Positions 61,016 through 64,000 of a stretch of DNA of 64,000 bases are shown here, piece after piece; the first letter of the stretch is position 1, and the number at the start of each line of letters is the position of its first letter. Position numbers and translations under genes: made by a program. Source of the DNA: Solimonas aquatica (GTDB taxonomy: Bacteria; Pseudomonadota; Gammaproteobacteria; Nevskiales; Nevskiaceae); NCBI RefSeq assembly GCF_900111015.1, contig NZ_FOFS01000013.1, positions 118,837 through 182,836 of the forward strand, read 5' to 3'. The notes below the pieces were generated by a model. The model searched no databases, was not told where the DNA came from, and saw nothing but the letters and a program-made list of their open reading frames with translations.

Positions 61016-62113
61016 ATGTCCAGCGTACTCACTGCCCCCCGCACTTCTGCCTTCTGGCGTGCCGGCTGGCTGCATCCGCTCAATGACCGTCACGCCCTCG
61101 AAGAAATGCTGGCCGGCATCGACCCGCTGCTGAGCCTGGGCACGGTCAAGGCGCGCCTGGTCGCCCGTCAGGCCGAGACCGCCAGCTGCTGCAGCCTGCG
61201 CTTCAAGCCCAATCGCTGGTGGCGCGGCTTCGTCGCCGGCCAGCACCTGCGTCTGAGCGTGGAGATCAAGGGTGTGCGCTGCGAACGCGCCTACAGCCTG
61301 TCCACCGCCCCGCAGGCCGATGGCTGCATCGAAATCACGGTGCAGCGTCAGGCCGGCGGCAAGGTCTCGTCTTATCTGCACGATGAGCTGCCGCTGGGCG
61401 CGGTGGTCGAGCTGAGCCAGGCCAGCGGCGACTTCACTCCGCCCACGACGCTGCCGGCCGCCGGCCTGCTGTTGATCGCGGCCGGCTCGGGCATCACGCC
61501 CATGCGCGGATTGCTGCAGACCCTGCACGCACGCGGCGTCGCGGCGCCCGGCAGTATCTGCCTGATTCAGGTCTGCCGCAGCCAACAGGACTGCATCTAC
61601 GGCCAGGAGCTGGACACGCTCGCCGCGCAGTGGCCGGCGCTGCGTCTGATCCGCTGGTACAGCGCGCAGCAGTCCCGCCCGGAAGCCGCGCAGCTGCTGG
61701 CGCTGGCGCCGGACCACGCCCAGCGCCTGAGCTATCTCTGCGGGCCGGCCGGCTTCATGCGGAACGTCGAAAGCTACTGGCAGAGCCTTCCCGACGCAGC
61801 GCCCCTGCACCTGGAGCGCTTTGGCGCCGCGCCGCTTGAACTGGCACCCGATGCGCCGGCCGTGCAGGTGCAGCTGCAGCGCAGTGGCGCCGGCTTTGCC
61901 AGCCGTCGCGGCGCGGCCCTGCTCACGGAAGCCGAGCGCGCCGGCCTTGCACCCGCCTACGGCTGCCGCATCGGCATCTGCCGCAGCTGCCAATGCCGCA
62001 AGCGCAGCGGCACCGTGCAGGACCTGGTGACCGGCACCGTCAGCAGTGAGCCCAATGAATGGATCCGCCTGTGCGTGAGCAGCGCGCAGTCGGATCTGGA
62101 ACTCGATCTTTGA
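61016..62113 (+). CDS. desC: DesC-like ferredoxin/flavodoxin-type reductase
   Basis: The 365-residue oxidoreductase has FAD/NAD-binding domains (RAYSLST, GSGITPMRGLL, CGPAGFMRNVE) and a C-terminal plant-type [2Fe-2S] ferredoxin domain whose cysteines are in YGCRIGICRSCQC and RLCVSSAQSD. It should pass electrons from NAD(P)H to the desaturase 18 bp downstream. CGGAG precedes ATG 61016; an upstream start at 60986 would overlap operator 2 and is rejected. Confidence 0.9.
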   Translation: MSSVLTAPRTSAFWRAGWLHPLNDRHALEEMLAGIDPLLSLGTVKARLVARQAETASCCSLRFKPNRWWRGFVAGQHLRLSVEIKGVRCERAYSLSTAPQADGCIEITVQRQAGGKVSSYLHDELPLGAVVELSQASGDFTPPTTLPAAGLLLIAAGSGITPMRGLLQTLHARGVAAPGSICLIQVCRSQQDCIYGQELDTLAAQWPALRLIRWYSAQQSRPEAAQLLALAPDHAQRLSYLCGPAGFMRNVESYWQSLPDAAPLHLERFGAAPLELAPDAPAVQVQLQRSGAGFASRRGAALLTEAERAGLAPAYGCRIGICRSCQCRKRSGTVQDLVTGTVSSEPNEWIRLCVSSAQSDLELDL

Positions 62114-62131
62114 AACCGAAGCCTTAAAGCC

Positions 62132-63220
62132 ATGAGCACCCATACCCTGAGCCGCAAGCAGATCGCCGAACTGCAGAAGGACCTCGACGTCATCCGCGAC
62201 GAGGTGATGTCCAGCCTCGGCGCGCGCGATGCCGCGCATATCCGCAGCATGGTGAAGATCGCACGCGGCAGCGCCATCGCCGGTCGCGGCCTGCTGGCCT
62301 TCGGCTTTGATCCCATCAGCTTCGTGCTGGGCGTGGCGGCGCTGGCGCACGCGAAGATTCTGGAAAACATGGAGATCGGCCACAACGTACTGCATGGTCA
62401 GTACGACTGGATGAACGATCCCAAGCTCAATTCGCAGGATTACGACTGGGACAATGTCTGTGATTCGGGCATGTGGAAGCACTTCCACAACTACGAGCAT
62501 CACACCTACACCAACATCCTGGGCAAGGATCGCGACTACGGCTACACCATCCTGCGGCTCTCGCCGGAACAGAAATGGCATCCGCTGTATCTGCTCAACC
62601 CCATCGCCAACGCGGTGCTGGCCCTGGCCTTTGAATGGGGCGTGGGTGGCCATGATGTGCAGGCCGAGCGCTACTTCAAGGGCGAGATGAGCTTTGCGCA
62701 GATGCAGCAGCGCGCCAAGCCCTTCCGCCGCAAGATCCGCAAGCAGCTGATCAAGGACTACGTGCTGTTCCCGCTGCTGAGCTTCTGGAATGCGCCGCGC
62801 GTGCTGCTGGGCAACTTCCTGGCGAACCTGATCCGCAATCTCTGGGCCTACACCATCATCTTCTGCGGACACTTCCCGGAAGGCACGAAGGTGTTCCGCG
62901 AGGAGGACTGCCAGAACGAGACGCGGGGTGACTGGTATGTGCGGCAGATGATCGGCTCGGCCAACATCAAGGGCAGCCGCTGGTTTCACATCATGAGCGG
63001 GCATCTGAGCCATCAGATCGAACACCACCTGTTCCCGGACATGCCGGCGGCGCGCTATGCCGAGATCGCACCCAAGGTGGAAGCGGTGTGCCGCAAGTAC
63101 GGCCTGCCCTACAACAACGCCAGCATCTGGCGCCAGTACGGCACGGTGCTGGGCAAGGTGCTGCGTCATGCGCTACCGTCCTCGCCTGCCGCGCTCAAGC
63201 CGGCGACCAGCGGAGCCTGA
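62132..63220 (+). CDS. desB: DesB-like acyl-CoA/fatty acid desaturase
   Basis: The 362-residue membrane di-iron desaturase has three histidine boxes: GHNVLHGQYDW, HNYEHHT, and HQIEHH. It probably introduces a double bond into acyl-CoA or phospholipid acyl chains under DesT control, using the adjacent reductase as donor. It is closest in pattern to the Pseudomonas DesB type. Confidence 0.92.
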   Translation: MSTHTLSRKQIAELQKDLDVIRDEVMSSLGARDAAHIRSMVKIARGSAIAGRGLLAFGFDPISFVLGVAALAHAKILENMEIGHNVLHGQYDWMNDPKLNSQDYDWDNVCDSGMWKHFHNYEHHTYTNILGKDRDYGYTILRLSPEQKWHPLYLLNPIANAVLALAFEWGVGGHDVQAERYFKGEMSFAQMQQRAKPFRRKIRKQLIKDYVLFPLLSFWNAPRVLLGNFLANLIRNLWAYTIIFCGHFPEGTKVFREEDCQNETRGDWYVRQMIGSANIKGSRWFHIMSGHLSHQIEHHLFPDMPAARYAEIAPKVEAVCRKYGLPYNNASIWRQYGTVLGKVLRHALPSSPAALKPATSGA

Positions 63221-63223
63221 GGC

Positions 63224-63622
63224 ATGAACAAGCTGCAACGCATCGAGCTGCTCAAGGATCTGGCGCAGCAGGCCATCGACCGGGGCGCGACTTCGGTGGA
63301 GCAGATTCATCAGTACATCGCCGATCTGCCTTTCGAGATGCTGGAGAAAGGCGGGCTGCTGCGCGATGACAAGCTGAAGCTGCGCGAGAAGCAGCGGCGC
63401 ACCATCGGCATGGTCTACGACGCGATCCGCAGCATCAATCGCCAGATCGGGCAGCTGATCTCGGATCAGTTCGAGCTGGCGGAAGACGGCGAGCACATTG
63501 CCAAGACTCTGCGTGAAGCCGAACCGGCGGCCAAGCCGGCAGCGCCGAAGCCAGCACGCAAACCGGCCGCGAAAAAGAAAGCTGCGACGAAGCGCAAAGC
63601 AAAGAAGATGACGAGTCAGTAA
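63224..63622 (+). CDS. Small protein with lysine-rich histone-H1-like tail
   Basis: The 132-residue protein begins 3 bp after desB, so it is in the same operon. Its N-terminal ~95 residues are helical and charged (LQRIELLKDLAQQAID, EMLEKGGLLRDDKLKLREKQ). The C-terminal ~35 residues are a K/A/P tail like eukaryotic H1 or AlgP-type tails. I do not recognise the family. A nucleic-acid or membrane-surface role is possible. Confidence 0.7.
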   Translation: MNKLQRIELLKDLAQQAIDRGATSVEQIHQYIADLPFEMLEKGGLLRDDKLKLREKQRRTIGMVYDAIRSINRQIGQLISDQFELAEDGEHIAKTLREAEPAAKPAAPKPARKPAAKKKAATKRKAKKMTSQ

Positions 63623-63712
63623 GTTGGTGCCGCGCACCCGCAGGTAATCTTCAGCAGAGGACAAGGCGCGTGCGCACCGTAAGCCATCGCTCTTGGCTCT
63701 TAGCTAGTCGCT

Positions 63713-63970
63713 AGATCTGCCCTTGGTTTCGTGCGCCCTTCGGCGCCCGAGGTACTTCTCTTTGCTCGTGCAAAGAGAAGTACCCAAGAGAAAGCACGCC
63801 CTACGCCTCGCATCCGTCGCCGCTGTCGCGGCGCCGGCAGCCTGCGCTGCTCGCGTGCTCGGGGCCGTTGCAGACGCGCCATCCATGGCGCGGCTGCAAC
63901 TGAGCCGGACTTCGTGTCCGGCTCTCCCACTGCGCTCGCTGCGCTGCTCGGTGCGAGGCAAAGGGGGGTA
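63713..63970. repeat. Non-coding hairpin repeat
   Basis: GGTACTTCTCTTTGC (63751-63765) and GCAAAGAGAAGTACC (63770-63784) form a 15-bp perfect stem with loop TCGT. The surrounding sequence resembles a class of intergenic repeat seen in Xanthomonadales and relatives, often misread as short basic proteins. The rest of 63623-64000 holds no gene that I can support. Confidence 0.55.
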
Positions 63971-64000
63971 GGTCAAAAGCCACGGCAACAGCAACAGCAG

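Noticed and set aside
63700..63994. Short basic open frames in the last 300 bp
   Set aside because: They translate a hairpin-containing non-coding repeat of a type often mis-annotated as protein.

Overview
The window is 64 kb of a GC-rich proteobacterial chromosome. Gene order (amgK-murU / lptD-surA-pdxA-rsmA; glyA-nrdR-ribDE-ribBX-ribH-nusB-thiL-pgpA; rluC / rne; metG-rnfB-nth; desT / desCB) and protein similarity recalled from known families point to a gammaproteobacterium, most like the Nevskiales/Xanthomonadales side with Pseudomonas-like traits. This placement is inference. No rRNA, tRNA, CRISPR array, phage or intact insertion sequence was seen. Most of the sequence is ordinary, tightly packed housekeeping DNA.

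Layout. 1-3.4 kb: pmbA, then the amgK-murU cell-wall recycling pair, all on the minus strand. 3.5-9.5 kb: lptD-surA-pdxA-rsmA and a UspA-type protein. 9.6-14.5 kb: HAD phosphatase and rluC, divergent from rne. 14.6-17.9 kb: metG, a soluble RnfB-like ferredoxin and nth. 18.0-19.3 kb: an AT-richer insert with a uracil-DNA-glycosylase-like gene and a small membrane protein, bracketed by REP-type palindromes, followed by an AlkB-like gene. 20-26.8 kb: thioesterase and M3 peptidase, then a flippase/GT2/GT83 glycolipid cassette. 26.8-33.6 kb: fumC, purB, small genes, an OmpA-like protein, and ribA-pyrD. 34-45.7 kb: accessory metabolism, with a large FabG-type reductase, two SDRs, a papain-like protease, two TetR regulators, a cytochrome c5 lipoprotein, an ALO-type flavoprotein, two alanine-racemase-fold proteins and a lipase-like hydrolase. 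45.8-49.2 kb: a divergent surface pair (Ig-like lipoprotein and OmpA/TSP3 protein). 49.3-52.7 kb: the ETF electron-transfer module. 52.9-60.1 kb: the riboflavin/thiamine/phosphatidylglycerol/serine operon region. 60.2-63.6 kb: the desaturase system with its TetR regulator and two clear operators. 63.6-64 kb: a non-coding hairpin repeat.

The most unusual signal is a structured, non-coding repeat present twice (1438-1715 and 33631-33908), both exactly 278 bp and in the same orientation. Each copy has long nested hairpin arms. Where the two copies differ inside the arms, the changes are compensatory, and the outermost arms are unrelated in sequence between copies yet complementary within each copy. 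This pattern indicates selection or a mechanism acting on structure rather than on a protein. The second copy lies just upstream of ribA, with a terminator-like hairpin between it and the start codon.

A second candidate system is the 38.1-43.9 kb cluster. It combines a TetR regulator, a lipoprotein cytochrome c5, a Tat-exported FAD oxidase/dehydrogenase, a Tat-exported PLP-fold enzyme, and a cytoplasmic paralogue that has lost the PLP-binding lysine.
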